NCBI RefSeq assembly: GCF_017308975.1
Contig: NZ_JADWPD010000041.1
Span: 1 to 64,000, forward strand
Source of the DNA: Amycolatopsis sp. MtRt-6
Lineage (GTDB): Bacteria > Actinomycetota > Actinomycetes > Mycobacteriales > Pseudonocardiaceae
DNA length: 64,000 bases
Reading direction: 5' to 3'
Shown here one piece after another: positions 25,936 through 34,075 of this stretch (positions within the stretch are counted from its first letter, which is position 1; each line of letters begins with the position of its first letter). Position numbers and translations under genes: made by a program. The notes below the pieces were generated by a model. The model saw nothing but the letters and a program-made list of their open reading frames with translations, did not search any database and was not told where the DNA came from.

Positions 25936-26880
25936 GTGCCGACGGAACCCACGGACGACGGGTCGCTCGTCTACGGCTACCTGAACACCGCGGCACCGCG
26001 TCGCGGTCACGCGGGCGACGCCGTCGTGGTCAATTCACCGGGTACGGCTTATGCAGCGGAATTGCGGCCATACCGCTTCGGCCCGCTCAGCGCGTGCGAA
26101 ATCACCGGCGACCAGGACGTCCTGGTGCGTCCGTGGCGCCCGGGCGGCGAAAGCCGTCTGGTGGCGGGTGTCCTCCTCGACGGCGACGCGCGGCTGGAGC
26201 AGAACGGCCGCGAAACCAGCACCGGTCCCGGCGGGTTCCTGCTCTACACCGGAGATCGGCCGTTCCGGCTCGGGATCCGCGGGCCGTACCGCTACTTCGT
26301 CGTCGACTTCGAAGGCTCGCCGCTGTCGCTCGCCCAGGCCGTCGTCCGCCAGGTCATCGCCAACGGGCAGCTCGCGCAGGCCCCGGCGGCCCGGATCTTC
26401 GCCGCCACCCTGGCCGAGTTCGCCGACCAGGCGGGCCGCCTCGACCCCGCGACCGGCCGGGAGCTGGGCGAGCACGTCGTCTGTCTCCTGCGGACGGTGC
26501 TCCGGAGCGTCCCGCGCGCGGAGGCGAACTCCGGCGGCCTGTTCGCCCGGGTCCTGGACTACGTCGAGGCGCACCTCGGCGACGACCTCGGCCCCGGCGC
26601 GATCGCCGCGGCGCACCACATTTCGGTGCGGTACCTGCACAAGCTGTTCCACGACGCCGGCGACACGGTGGGCGGCTACATCCGGCGGCGGCGCCTCGAC
26701 CGCATCCGCGGGCAGCTGGCCGACCCCGGCCTGGCCCGGCGCTCGGTGGCCAGCCTCGCCGCCGAGTGGGGCATCGCGGAGGCGAGCCACTTCAGCAAGC
26801 TGTTCCGCGCCGAGTTCGGCGTCTCGCCGCGGGAGTTCCGCGAAGCCGCCCTCGGCACGGGAAGCGGACACTCCGCATAG
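25936..26880 (+). CDS. AraC-family regulator of the liv-amidase operon
   Basis: The protein is 314 aa. An N-terminal AraC-binding-like (FeaR/NitR-type) domain spans about residues 20-180. The C-terminal 100 residues are a double helix-turn-helix with IAAAHHISVRYLHKLFHDAG and the signature EASHFSKLFRAEFGVSPREFR. Members of this subgroup (AlkS/FeaR/NitR) commonly activate amide, nitrile or aromatic amine operons. The GTG at 25936 follows GAAGGAGG by 4 nt. Its position, divergent from livH, makes the transporter-amidase operon the obvious target. Confidence 0.88.
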   Translation: MPTEPTDDGSLVYGYLNTAAPRRGHAGDAVVVNSPGTAYAAELRPYRFGPLSACEITGDQDVLVRPWRPGGESRLVAGVLLDGDARLEQNGRETSTGPGGFLLYTGDRPFRLGIRGPYRYFVVDFEGSPLSLAQAVVRQVIANGQLAQAPAARIFAATLAEFADQAGRLDPATGRELGEHVVCLLRTVLRSVPRAEANSGGLFARVLDYVEAHLGDDLGPGAIAAAHHISVRYLHKLFHDAGDTVGGYIRRRRLDRIRGQLADPGLARRSVASLAAEWGIAEASHFSKLFRAEFGVSPREFREAALGTGSGHSA

Positions 26881-26925
26881 GGCGTTATACACCCGCCGTG
26901 TGCCGGTCGCCACAAAGCTGGCCAG

Positions 26926-26944
26926 TTAGGCAAGGCTGCCCTTA
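26926..26944. promoter_or_regulatory. IdeR/DmdR iron box
   Basis: TTAGGCAAGGCTGCCCTTA matches 14 of 19 positions of the actinobacterial iron-box consensus. It overlaps the start of the TATTGT -10 hexamer (26943-26948). Fe-bound IdeR/DmdR1 would therefore block the promoter, giving repression in iron-replete cells. Confidence 0.82.
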
Positions 26945-26948
26945 TTGT
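26943..26948 (+). promoter_or_regulatory. -10 box of leaderless siderophore importer mRNA
   Basis: TATTGT ends 6 nt before the GTG start codon, and no ribosome-binding site is visible. Confidence 0.55.
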
Positions 26949-26954
26949 CCTCCC

Positions 26955-27794
26955 GTGTCCCTTGTCCCCCACCCCGACGGCGCCGGCGTCCACGCGCACG
27001 AGATCGATGTCGCCTACGGCAACGACGTCGTGGTGCGTGCCGCGTCGCTCGCCCTGCACGCGGGCACCGTGACCGCGTTGATCGGCCCGAACGGCAGCGG
27101 GAAGTCGACGTTGCTGCGGGCGCTGGCGCGGCTGCACACCCCGGCCGCCGGCTCGGTCGCCTTCGCCGACGGGGCGGACCTGCGCGCACTGTCCGGAAAG
27201 GACATCGCGAAGCGGATCACCCTGCTGTCGCAGCAGCGGACCGCGCCGGGTGGCGTGTGCGTGCGGGAGCTGGTCGAGTTCGGCAGGCACCCGCACCGGT
27301 CCCGCTGGGGCGGCCGCGACGCGGGCGGCCCCGCCGCCGTCGAGCGCGCGCTGGCGCTGACGGGCCTGGCCGGCCTCGCCGACCGGCCGGTGCAGGCCCT
27401 GTCCGGCGGGCAGGCGCAGCGGGTGTGGCTCGCCGCCTGCCTGGCCCAGGACACCGCGCTGCTGCTGCTCGACGAACCCACGACCTTCCTCGACCTGCGC
27501 TACCAGGTGGAGATCCTCGACGTCGTCCGCGACCTCGCCGACTCCCACGGCGTCGGGGTCGGCGTGGTGCTGCACGACCTCGACCAGGCCGCGGCGGTCG
27601 CCGACCGGGTGGTGCTGCTCGAGGGCGGCCGCGTCACCGCCGAAGGCGAGCCCGCCGACGTGCTGACGGCGGAGAACCTCACCCGGGCCTACGGCATCCG
27701 CGTGGACGTCGTGCGCGACCCGGCCGACGGGCGGATCCACACCCGCGCGGTCGGCCGCTTCAACGACTCACGCAGGCCCACCGCGTCGGTCTGA
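26955..27794 (+). CDS. Ferric-siderophore ABC transporter ATPase (FecE/FepC-like)
   Basis: The protein is 279 aa. Walker A GPNGSGKST, signature LSGGQAQRVWLAACLAQ, Walker B LLLLDEPTTFLDLRYQ and H-loop VVLHDLDQAA are all those of FepC/FhuC ATPases. It energises import of a ferric siderophore. It is the first gene of ATPase-binding protein-permease. The GTG start is probably leaderless and iron-regulated through the box overlapping its promoter. Confidence 0.92.
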   Translation: MSLVPHPDGAGVHAHEIDVAYGNDVVVRAASLALHAGTVTALIGPNGSGKSTLLRALARLHTPAAGSVAFADGADLRALSGKDIAKRITLLSQQRTAPGGVCVRELVEFGRHPHRSRWGGRDAGGPAAVERALALTGLAGLADRPVQALSGGQAQRVWLAACLAQDTALLLLDEPTTFLDLRYQVEILDVVRDLADSHGVGVGVVLHDLDQAAAVADRVVLLEGGRVTAEGEPADVLTAENLTRAYGIRVDVVRDPADGRIHTRAVGRFNDSRRPTASV

Positions 27795-27814
27795 CCCATC
27801 GAAACAGGAGAACC

Positions 27815-28792
27815 ATGCGCCTCACCCGAACGCTCCTCGGCCTGTCCGCGGCCGCCACGTTCTTCGTGGCCGCCTGCGGCACCACCGAGGAGCCCACGCA
27901 CAACGCCGCCGCCACCGGCAGCGCCGGCCCGGTCACGGTCGTCGACTCGCGGGGCAAGGAGGTGAAGCTGCCCGGCCCGGCCAAGCGCGTCGCGGCGACC
28001 GAGTGGAACGCCGTCGAGCACCTGGTGTCGCTGGGGGTCATGCCGGTCGGCGTGTCCGACATCAAGGGCTACGGCCAGTGGGTCAGCGCCGAGAAGCTCG
28101 ACGGCACCCCGAAGGACATCGGCACCCGCGGCGAGCCGAGCCTCGACACGCTCGGCGCGCTGGGGCTGGACCTCGTCGTCGTCACCGACAGCGTGACCGA
28201 AGGCGCGCTGGAGCAGATCGAGGCGAAGGTCCCGGTGATCGTCATCAACGGCGGCAACGCCAAGGACCCGATCGCCGGGATGTACACCAACCTGGACACG
28301 ATCGCGAAGGCCACCGGCACCGAGGCCAAGGCCGCGCAGCTGAAGGCGGAGTTCGAGCAGAAGCTCACCGCGGGCAGGGCCGAGGTCGAAAAGCTGGGCG
28401 CCCTCGGCCAGCAGGTCGCGTTCTCCGACGCCTACGTCACCTCCGGTTCGGTCAGCATCCGGCCCTACACCAAGGGCTCGCTGGTGTCCGCGGTGTTCGC
28501 CAAGCTCGGCCTGGAGACCGCCTGGCCGATGGACGGCGACGCGGTCTACGGCCTCGCGCAGGCCGACGTCGAGGGCCTGACCAAGCTGCCCGACGTGCGG
28601 TTCTGGTACATCGCCAACAACGCCGACGGCGACCCGTACCAGCAGCAGCTGGCGAGCAACGCGATCTGGCAGAACCTCCCGTTCGTCAAGAGCGGCAAGG
28701 TGCGCCGCTTCCCGGACTCCCTGTGGATGTTCGGCGGGCCGAAGTCCATGGCGCAGTTCGTCGACGCGGCCGTCGCCGCGCTCAAGAAATAG
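27815..28792 (+). CDS. Ferric-siderophore-binding lipoprotein
   Basis: The protein is 325 aa. The signal peptide ends at lipobox VAAC, Cys21. The mature protein has the FecB/FhuD-type cobalamin-binding-like fold, beginning VTVVDSRGKEVKLPGPAKRVAATEWNAVE. It captures a ferri-siderophore at the cell surface for the permease encoded next. AGGAG precedes the ATG by 5 nt. Its ligand cannot be told from the sequence, and no siderophore synthesis genes are in the window. Confidence 0.9.
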   Translation: MRLTRTLLGLSAAATFFVAACGTTEEPTHNAAATGSAGPVTVVDSRGKEVKLPGPAKRVAATEWNAVEHLVSLGVMPVGVSDIKGYGQWVSAEKLDGTPKDIGTRGEPSLDTLGALGLDLVVVTDSVTEGALEQIEAKVPVIVINGGNAKDPIAGMYTNLDTIAKATGTEAKAAQLKAEFEQKLTAGRAEVEKLGALGQQVAFSDAYVTSGSVSIRPYTKGSLVSAVFAKLGLETAWPMDGDAVYGLAQADVEGLTKLPDVRFWYIANNADGDPYQQQLASNAIWQNLPFVKSGKVRRFPDSLWMFGGPKSMAQFVDAAVAALKK

Positions 28793-28794
28793 CG

Positions 28795-30879
28795 GTGGTC
28801 ACCCTGACCGAGCCGCCCGTGGCCGCCGTCCGGCGGCACGGGCGGCTCGCGCTCCTCGGGGCCGGCCTCGCCGCCCTGCTCCTGCTGGGTTCGGCCGTGC
28901 ACCTGACGCAGGGCACGGCGAACCTCGACGCGCTCGACGTGCTGCGGCTGGTGTTCGGCGGCGGGACCGGTGACACGGCCGCGATCGTCGTCGAGTCGCG
29001 GCTGCCGCGGCTGCTCGCGGCGCTGGTCGTCGGGGCCGCGCTCGGCGTGGCGGGCGCGGTGCTGCAGTCGGTGTCCCGCAACATCCTGGCGTCGCCGGAC
29101 ACCCTGGCCGTCAACGCCGGTGCGCACCTGGCGGTCGTCGCCGTCGCGGCGTTCGGCGTCTCGCTGCCCCTGCTCGGCGCGACCGGGGTCGCGTTCGCGG
29201 GCGGGCTGGCCGCGGCCGTGTTCGTGCTCGCGCTGGCCGGTACCGGCGGCACCGGGATCGTGCGGCTGGTGCTGGCGGGCACGGCGATCGCGCTGGCCCT
29301 GGTCTCGGTGACCCAGGTACTCCTGCTGCTGTACTCCCAGGAGACCCGCGGCCTGTTCGCCTGGGGCGAAGGCTCCCTGGAGCAGAACGGGCTGGGCGGC
29401 GTCCGCACGCTCGGTCCCCTCGTCGGCGTGGCGCTGGCCGTGCTGCTCGGCATGGCCCGGCGGCTCGACCTGATCCACATCGGCGAGGACCACGCCCGGA
29501 CGCTGGGTGTCCACGTCGGCCGGGTCCGCTTCGCCGCGATCGCGCTGGCCGTGCTGCTGGCCGCGGCGGCGGTGACGCTGGCCGGCCCGATCGGGTTCGT
29601 CGGCCTCGCCGCGCCGGCACTGGCAAGGCTGCTTTCGTCCGTGGTCCCGGGCCTGCACCGGCACACCGCGCTGATCCCGTTCTCCGCGGCACTCGGCGCG
29701 GCGCTCCTGCTGGGCGCCGACGTACTGCTCCGCACGATCATCAGCCCGCAGCGCGCCCTCGAAGTGCCGACCGGGGTCGTCACGACGATCCTCGGCGCGC
29801 TCTTCCTCGTGGTGCTGGCGCGCACCGCCCGGATCACGTCCGCGACGGCGGAACCCCCGGCGGCCGGGGCGCGCAGCGGCGTGAGCGCGCTGCGGTACGG
29901 GGTGGTGCTCGGCGTGCTGTCGCTCGCGGTGGTCGCCGTCGCCGTGGGCGCGGTCCTGCTCGGCGACGCGAAACTGCTGCTGGGCGACGTCGTCAACGGG
30001 ATGACCGGTCAGGCGGGCCCGATCGTCACCGGCGTGCTGGACACCCGCGTCCCCCGCGTGGTGGCCGCGCTGCTGGCGGGCGCGGCACTCGCGCTGGGCG
30101 GCGCGCTCACCCAGGCGGTCGCCCGCAACCCGCTGGCCGAACCGGGGATGATCGGCGTGGTCGGCGGGGCGGGCCTCGGCGCGGTCACCGTGATCACACT
30201 GGTGTCCGGGGTCGGGTTCTGGACGCTGACCGGCTCCGCGGGCCTGGGGGCGGCCCTGGCGATGGCGGTGGTCTTCGCGATCGCGGCCCGGGGCGGCTTC
30301 ACCAGCGAGCGCCTGGTGCTGATCGGCTTCGGCGTGCACGCGGCAGCACAGGCGCTGGTGACGCTCATGATCACGCTGTCCGACCCGTGGAACGAGACCA
30401 AGGCGCTGACCTGGCTGGGCGGCTCGACCTACGGCCGGACGTTCACCCACCTCGTGCCGATGGCGCTGGCCCTGCTGCTGGTGGTGCCGGTGCTGGTCCG
30501 CATGCGGCGCGAGCTCGACCTGCTGGCCCTGGACGACGAGACACCGCGCGTACTGGGCGTGCCGATCGCCCGGTCCCGGTTGCTGCTGCTGTCGTGCGCG
30601 GTCCTGCTGACCGGCGCGGCGGTCGCCGGCATCGGGGTGCTGACGTTCGTCGGCCTGGTCGCCCCGCACGCGGCCCGGGCGATCGTGGGCAGCCGCCACG
30701 CCCGCCTCCTTCCGGCGGCCGCCCTGCTGGGCGCGATCCTGGTCGGCGTGGCCGACACGGTGGGCCGCACGGTGATCGCCCCCGGCCAGCTCCCGGCCGG
30801 CCTGATGACGGCGGTCATCGGAGCGCCGTACTTCGTGTGGCTGCTGTACCGGCACCGCACGACCGGCCGGGGACGCTGA
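28795..30879 (+). CDS. Fused double FecCD siderophore permease
   Basis: The protein is 694 aa, two FecCD-type permease halves in one chain (about 1-345 and 355-694), as in E. coli FhuB. Each half has about ten membrane segments. The family motif LGVHVGRVR in half 1 and LGVPIARSR in half 2 is the ATPase-contact loop, and GFVGLAAP / TFVGLVAPHAAR follow. The GTG at 28795 lies 2 nt after the binding-protein stop without a ribosome-binding site, implying translational coupling. It completes an importer of ATPase, lipoprotein and single-chain permease. Confidence 0.9.
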   Translation: MVTLTEPPVAAVRRHGRLALLGAGLAALLLLGSAVHLTQGTANLDALDVLRLVFGGGTGDTAAIVVESRLPRLLAALVVGAALGVAGAVLQSVSRNILASPDTLAVNAGAHLAVVAVAAFGVSLPLLGATGVAFAGGLAAAVFVLALAGTGGTGIVRLVLAGTAIALALVSVTQVLLLLYSQETRGLFAWGEGSLEQNGLGGVRTLGPLVGVALAVLLGMARRLDLIHIGEDHARTLGVHVGRVRFAAIALAVLLAAAAVTLAGPIGFVGLAAPALARLLSSVVPGLHRHTALIPFSAALGAALLLGADVLLRTIISPQRALEVPTGVVTTILGALFLVVLARTARITSATAEPPAAGARSGVSALRYGVVLGVLSLAVVAVAVGAVLLGDAKLLLGDVVNGMTGQAGPIVTGVLDTRVPRVVAALLAGAALALGGALTQAVARNPLAEPGMIGVVGGAGLGAVTVITLVSGVGFWTLTGSAGLGAALAMAVVFAIAARGGFTSERLVLIGFGVHAAAQALVTLMITLSDPWNETKALTWLGGSTYGRTFTHLVPMALALLLVVPVLVRMRRELDLLALDDETPRVLGVPIARSRLLLLSCAVLLTGAAVAGIGVLTFVGLVAPHAARAIVGSRHARLLPAAALLGAILVGVADTVGRTVIAPGQLPAGLMTAVIGAPYFVWLLYRHRTTGRGR

Positions 30880-30884
30880 CCGGG

Positions 30885-31718
30885 CTACACCGGCAACACC
30901 TGCACGGCCGGGGCGATCTCCCGCAGCACGCCGATCGGGTCCTCCCCCATCGCGTGCACACCGACGTGGTCCGCCCCGGCCGCCAGCTCGGCCCGGACTC
31001 CCGCCGCCACCGCCGTCGCCGTGCCGTGCAACACCAGTGCGTCGATCAACCGGTCGCTGAACGGGTCCGTGAGGTCCTCGTCGGTATAGCCGATCCGCCG
31101 GAGGTTGCCGGCATAGTTGGCAACCCCGAGGATCGGGCGCATGCCGGCCCGGGCGAGTTCGCGGGCGCGGGCGACGTCGGTGTCCAGCACCACGCCGTGG
31201 CCGGGCACCACCAGCTTGCCCGCGCCGACGATCTCCCTGGCGCGGCGGGTGTGTTCCGGCGTCACCTGGAGCGTGAGCGTGCCCGCCGCGCGATCGGCCG
31301 CCAGCCGGAGCATCCGGGGTCCGAGTGCGGCCAGCAGCACGCGGTCGGCGGGGACGCCGGCCGCGGCCAGGGTGTCCAGGTAGGTCTCGATCTTCGCGAC
31401 CGGGGACGCGTACCCGGCGTCGAGCTCGCGATGGCCCGCGCCGATGCCGAGGAGGAGCCGGCCGGGGTGCTTCGCCGCGATCCGGTGGTAGGACGCCGCC
31501 ACGGTTCGCGCGTCGGCCTGCCACACGTTGAGGACGCTGGTGCCGACCACGATCCGGCCGGTGGCGTCGAGCAGCCGCTCGGCCGAGCGCAGGTCGGCCG
31601 ACGGCGACGCGGCCAGCCAGACCGCGCCGTACCCGGCCTCCTCCAGCGCGACGGCGTCCGCCGCGGTCGCCTCGGCCGCCGTCAGGTAGGCGCCGAGCAG
31701 TCCCAGTTCGATTGTCAT
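30885..31718 (-). CDS. LLM-class F420-dependent oxidoreductase
   Basis: The protein is 277 aa of the luciferase-like monooxygenase superfamily, with a TIM barrel. The start IELGLLGAYL, the strand EEAGYGAVWLA and RLLLGIGAGHRE are typical of the TIGR03620-type actinobacterial proteins thought to use coenzyme F420. The substrate is unknown. The ATG at 31718 was chosen over the GTG two codons upstream. It ends 5 nt from the siderophore permease and is divergent from a LysR gene, with an LTTR-type dyad between them. Confidence 0.85.
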   Translation of the reverse strand: MTIELGLLGAYLTAAEATAADAVALEEAGYGAVWLAASPSADLRSAERLLDATGRIVVGTSVLNVWQADARTVAASYHRIAAKHPGRLLLGIGAGHRELDAGYASPVAKIETYLDTLAAAGVPADRVLLAALGPRMLRLAADRAAGTLTLQVTPEHTRRAREIVGAGKLVVPGHGVVLDTDVARARELARAGMRPILGVANYAGNLRRIGYTDEDLTDPFSDRLIDALVLHGTATAVAAGVRAELAAGADHVGVHAMGEDPIGVLREIAPAVQVLPV

Positions 31719-31775
31719 GATCACGACTTCAGCACCGGACGTCGTCGCGAACCAGACCCAACCGCCACGTGCGGC

Positions 31776-31794
31776 GATAAGCTCGCCTTATCAT
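31776..31794. promoter_or_regulatory. LysR box overlapping a -10 hexamer
   Basis: GATAAG-N5-CTTATC (31776-31792) contains the T-N11-A dyad of LysR regulators (31778-31790). It overlaps TATCAT (31789-31794), which lies 7 nt before an ATG at 31802. The layout suggests autoregulation and control of the divergent LLM gene. Confidence 0.65.
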
Positions 31795-31815
31795 CGGCCC
31801 CATGGAGCTGCGGGC

Positions 31816-32724
31816 ATGGAGTTGAGGGCACTGCGTTGTTTCGTCGCCGTCGCCGACGAGCTGCACTTCGGCCGGGCCGCCGAGCGGCTGCACATCGCCC
31901 AGCCCGCCGTCAGCCAGCAGATCGCCCGGCTGGAGCGGGAACTCGGGGTCCGGCTGCTCGACCGGTCGCCCCGGCGGGTCCGGCTCACCGCGGCCGGGCA
32001 GCGGGTGCTCGACGCCGCCCGCGACACGCTCGCCGCGGCCGATCGGGTGCGGCTCGCGGCGAAGGAGGTCATGACGACCGTGCGCATCGGCACCGCCGCC
32101 GGCCTGACCGCCCGTCTGGAACGCGGGATCGACGCCCTCCGCGAGCGGGCGCCGGACTTCGCCGTGGTGCTGGTCGACCTGCCGGTCGAAGCCCGGCTCA
32201 ACGCCCTCCGGCAGGGTGAGCTCGACGTGGCGCTGGCCCGGGGCGTGCGCTCCGCACCCGGGCTCACGGTGCTGCCGACCTGGACCGAGCGCCTGTACGC
32301 GGTGGTGTCCCGCCGGCACCCGGCCGCGGACCGGCCGGCCGTCGGCCTGGCCGAGCTGACCGGCGGCACGCTGCGCGTCCCCGCCCGCGAGCACGACCCG
32401 CCCCTGCACGACGCGGTGGTCCTGGCCCTGCACGAAAGCGCCTCGTGCCCGGCGGCGGGCCGGCCGGCCGGCACCCTGCAGGACACCATCGTCGAGGTCG
32501 GCTCGGATCCGCGGAGCTGGACGGTGCTGCCCGCCGACCAGGTCGCCGAGATCCGCTCGACCCGGGTGCGGGCGATCCCGCTGGAGCCGGCGATCACGAT
32601 CGGCGGCAGTGTCGTCGTCGCCGCGGGCCACGCGAACGCCGCGGCCGAGTGCGTGGTTTCCGCCTTCCGCGACACACCGTCCACAGTGGACGACGTGGCG
32701 GGATCCAGGAGCCCCGTGGCGTGA
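31816..32724 (+). CDS. LysR-family transcriptional regulator
   Basis: The protein is 302 aa. The N-terminus MELRALRCFVAVADELHFGR and AVSQQIARLERELG form the LTTR winged helix. A substrate-binding-like effector domain follows, with the C-terminus rich in Asp/Ser. The ATG at 31816 is preceded 14 nt upstream by another ATG (31802) in a different frame that encodes MELRAWS and stops; the two starts are near-duplicates (ATGGAGCTGCGGGC and ATGGAGTTGAGGGC). It probably regulates the divergent LLM oxidoreductase. Confidence 0.88.
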   Translation: MELRALRCFVAVADELHFGRAAERLHIAQPAVSQQIARLERELGVRLLDRSPRRVRLTAAGQRVLDAARDTLAAADRVRLAAKEVMTTVRIGTAAGLTARLERGIDALRERAPDFAVVLVDLPVEARLNALRQGELDVALARGVRSAPGLTVLPTWTERLYAVVSRRHPAADRPAVGLAELTGGTLRVPAREHDPPLHDAVVLALHESASCPAAGRPAGTLQDTIVEVGSDPRSWTVLPADQVAEIRSTRVRAIPLEPAITIGGSVVVAAGHANAAAECVVSAFRDTPSTVDDVAGSRSPVA

Positions 32725-32922
32725 TCGCCGCTGGTTCCCGCGCCGGCGGGTGCGTTCCTCGGCCGCGAACTCGACCTCGCGTTCGTGTCCGCCGAGGGCG
32801 CCCGGGACGTCGTCTCCTGCACGCCCGGCATCACCCTCACGGCGACCTCGTCACGGCCGGCGGCGTCACCTCCCGTTCGGCCCGGCTTTGACGCCCGGAT
32901 CGGCACCGACAACGATGGCACC
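32725..32922 (+). other. Gap with a coding-like remnant before the LacI gene
   Basis: From about 32749 to 32890 the plus strand reads without stops and with strong third-position G/C bias (AFLGRELDLAFVSAEGARDVV). It has no start signal and is in frame with the LysR gene beyond its stop. It may be a decayed 3' piece of another gene. I cannot identify it. Confidence 0.3.
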
Positions 32923-33939
32923 GTGACACGACGTTCCTCCGCCTCGCTCAGCATCCGTGACGTCGCGGCCGCCGCGGGGGTCTCCTACCAGACCGTGTCG
33001 CGGGTGCTGAACGACTCGCCCAACGTCAACGCCGGCACCCGGCAGCACGTCCTGGAGGTCATCGACCGGCTCGGCTACCGCCCCAACCGGGCGGCCAGGG
33101 CGCTCGGCTCGGGGCGGGCGAACGCGGTGACCGTCGTGATCGCCGATACGACGCTGTACGGCTACGCCGCCACCCTGCGCGGGATCGAGGAAGCCGCGCG
33201 CCCCAGGGGAATCGCGGTCGGGGTCCGGGTGGTGGAGTCCGACCGGCCCGACGACGTCCGGCACGCGGTCGAGTACGTGACCGACCCGAACGCGGGCGGC
33301 ATCGTGGTCGTCGCCTTCGACTCCGCCGGGGCCGGGGTGCTGCGGGCCCTGCCCCCGGACGTCCCGGTGGTGGCCGCGACGGAAGCGGGTGGCCTCGGCG
33401 ACGTCGCCCGGCCGATGATCTTCCTCGACGAACGGCAGGCCGCCGCCGACGCGACGAGACACCTGCTGGACCTCGGGCACCGCACGGTGCACCACGTCGC
33501 CATCCCTTCGGAGACCGGCACGAGCGCCCGCCAGACGGGCTGGCGCGGCGCGCTCGAAGCGGCGGGAGCCCCGGTGCCGCCGGTCGTGCCGGCCGGGTGG
33601 GACGTGCGGTCGGCCTACCTGGCCGGGCGCGCACTCGCGGCGGACCCGGCCGTGACAGCGATCCTCTGCGGCAACGACGACACCGCCATGGCCGTCCGCC
33701 GGGCCCTGCACGAGGCCGGGCGGGACGTGCCCGGCGACGTGAGCATCGTCGGGTTCGACGACGTGCCGGGCGCGGCCTACTGGACACCCTCGCTGACGAC
33801 CGTCCGGATGGACTTCGTGGCGCTCGGGCACGCGTGCCTGACCGCGCTCGCGGCCGAGCTGACCGGGGTGGCGCAACCGGCGGTCGAGCTTGCCGCGCCG
33901 TCGCTGGTGATCCGCGAATCGACCGCGGCCCCGCGTTGA
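32923..33939 (+). CDS. LacI-family repressor of the galactoside locus
   Basis: The protein is 338 aa. The N-terminal LacI headpiece is clear: SIRDVAAAAGVSYQTVSRVLNDSPNV, followed by the hinge NRAARALGSG. A type-1 periplasmic-binding sugar domain follows, with GFDDVPGAAYWTPSLTTVR. The GTG at 32923 starts just before the headpiece; the upstream frame is not required. A perfect 14-bp palindrome of LacI-operator type lies 77 nt after its stop, in front of the alpha-galactosidase gene, which makes that operon the likely target, with an alpha-galactoside or galactose as inducer. Confidence 0.9.
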   Translation: MTRRSSASLSIRDVAAAAGVSYQTVSRVLNDSPNVNAGTRQHVLEVIDRLGYRPNRAARALGSGRANAVTVVIADTTLYGYAATLRGIEEAARPRGIAVGVRVVESDRPDDVRHAVEYVTDPNAGGIVVVAFDSAGAGVLRALPPDVPVVAATEAGGLGDVARPMIFLDERQAAADATRHLLDLGHRTVHHVAIPSETGTSARQTGWRGALEAAGAPVPPVVPAGWDVRSAYLAGRALAADPAVTAILCGNDDTAMAVRRALHEAGRDVPGDVSIVGFDDVPGAAYWTPSLTTVRMDFVALGHACLTALAAELTGVAQPAVELAAPSLVIRESTAAPR

Positions 33940-34015
33940 CCGAAGTGTTCGTAACAACAAGATAACGCGGGGTTTCCAGCCGGCGGGGGAACCAGTCACA
34001 CTGCTGGCCTGCGAT

Positions 34016-34029
34016 TGTGACCGGTCACA
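34016..34029. promoter_or_regulatory. LacI-type operator before the alpha-galactosidase
   Basis: TGTGACCGGTCACA is a perfect palindrome with the central CG typical of LacI-family operators. It lies 47-60 nt before the GTG of the GH36 gene. Confidence 0.78.
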
Positions 34030-34075
34030 TAAGCCGTGAGCAGCAGAAACGTCCACCGCGCGAGAGGGAGCAACG

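Noticed and set aside
28546..31524. A 992-aa minus-strand reading frame
   Set aside because: It is Gln/Arg-rich antisense of the siderophore permease with no domain.
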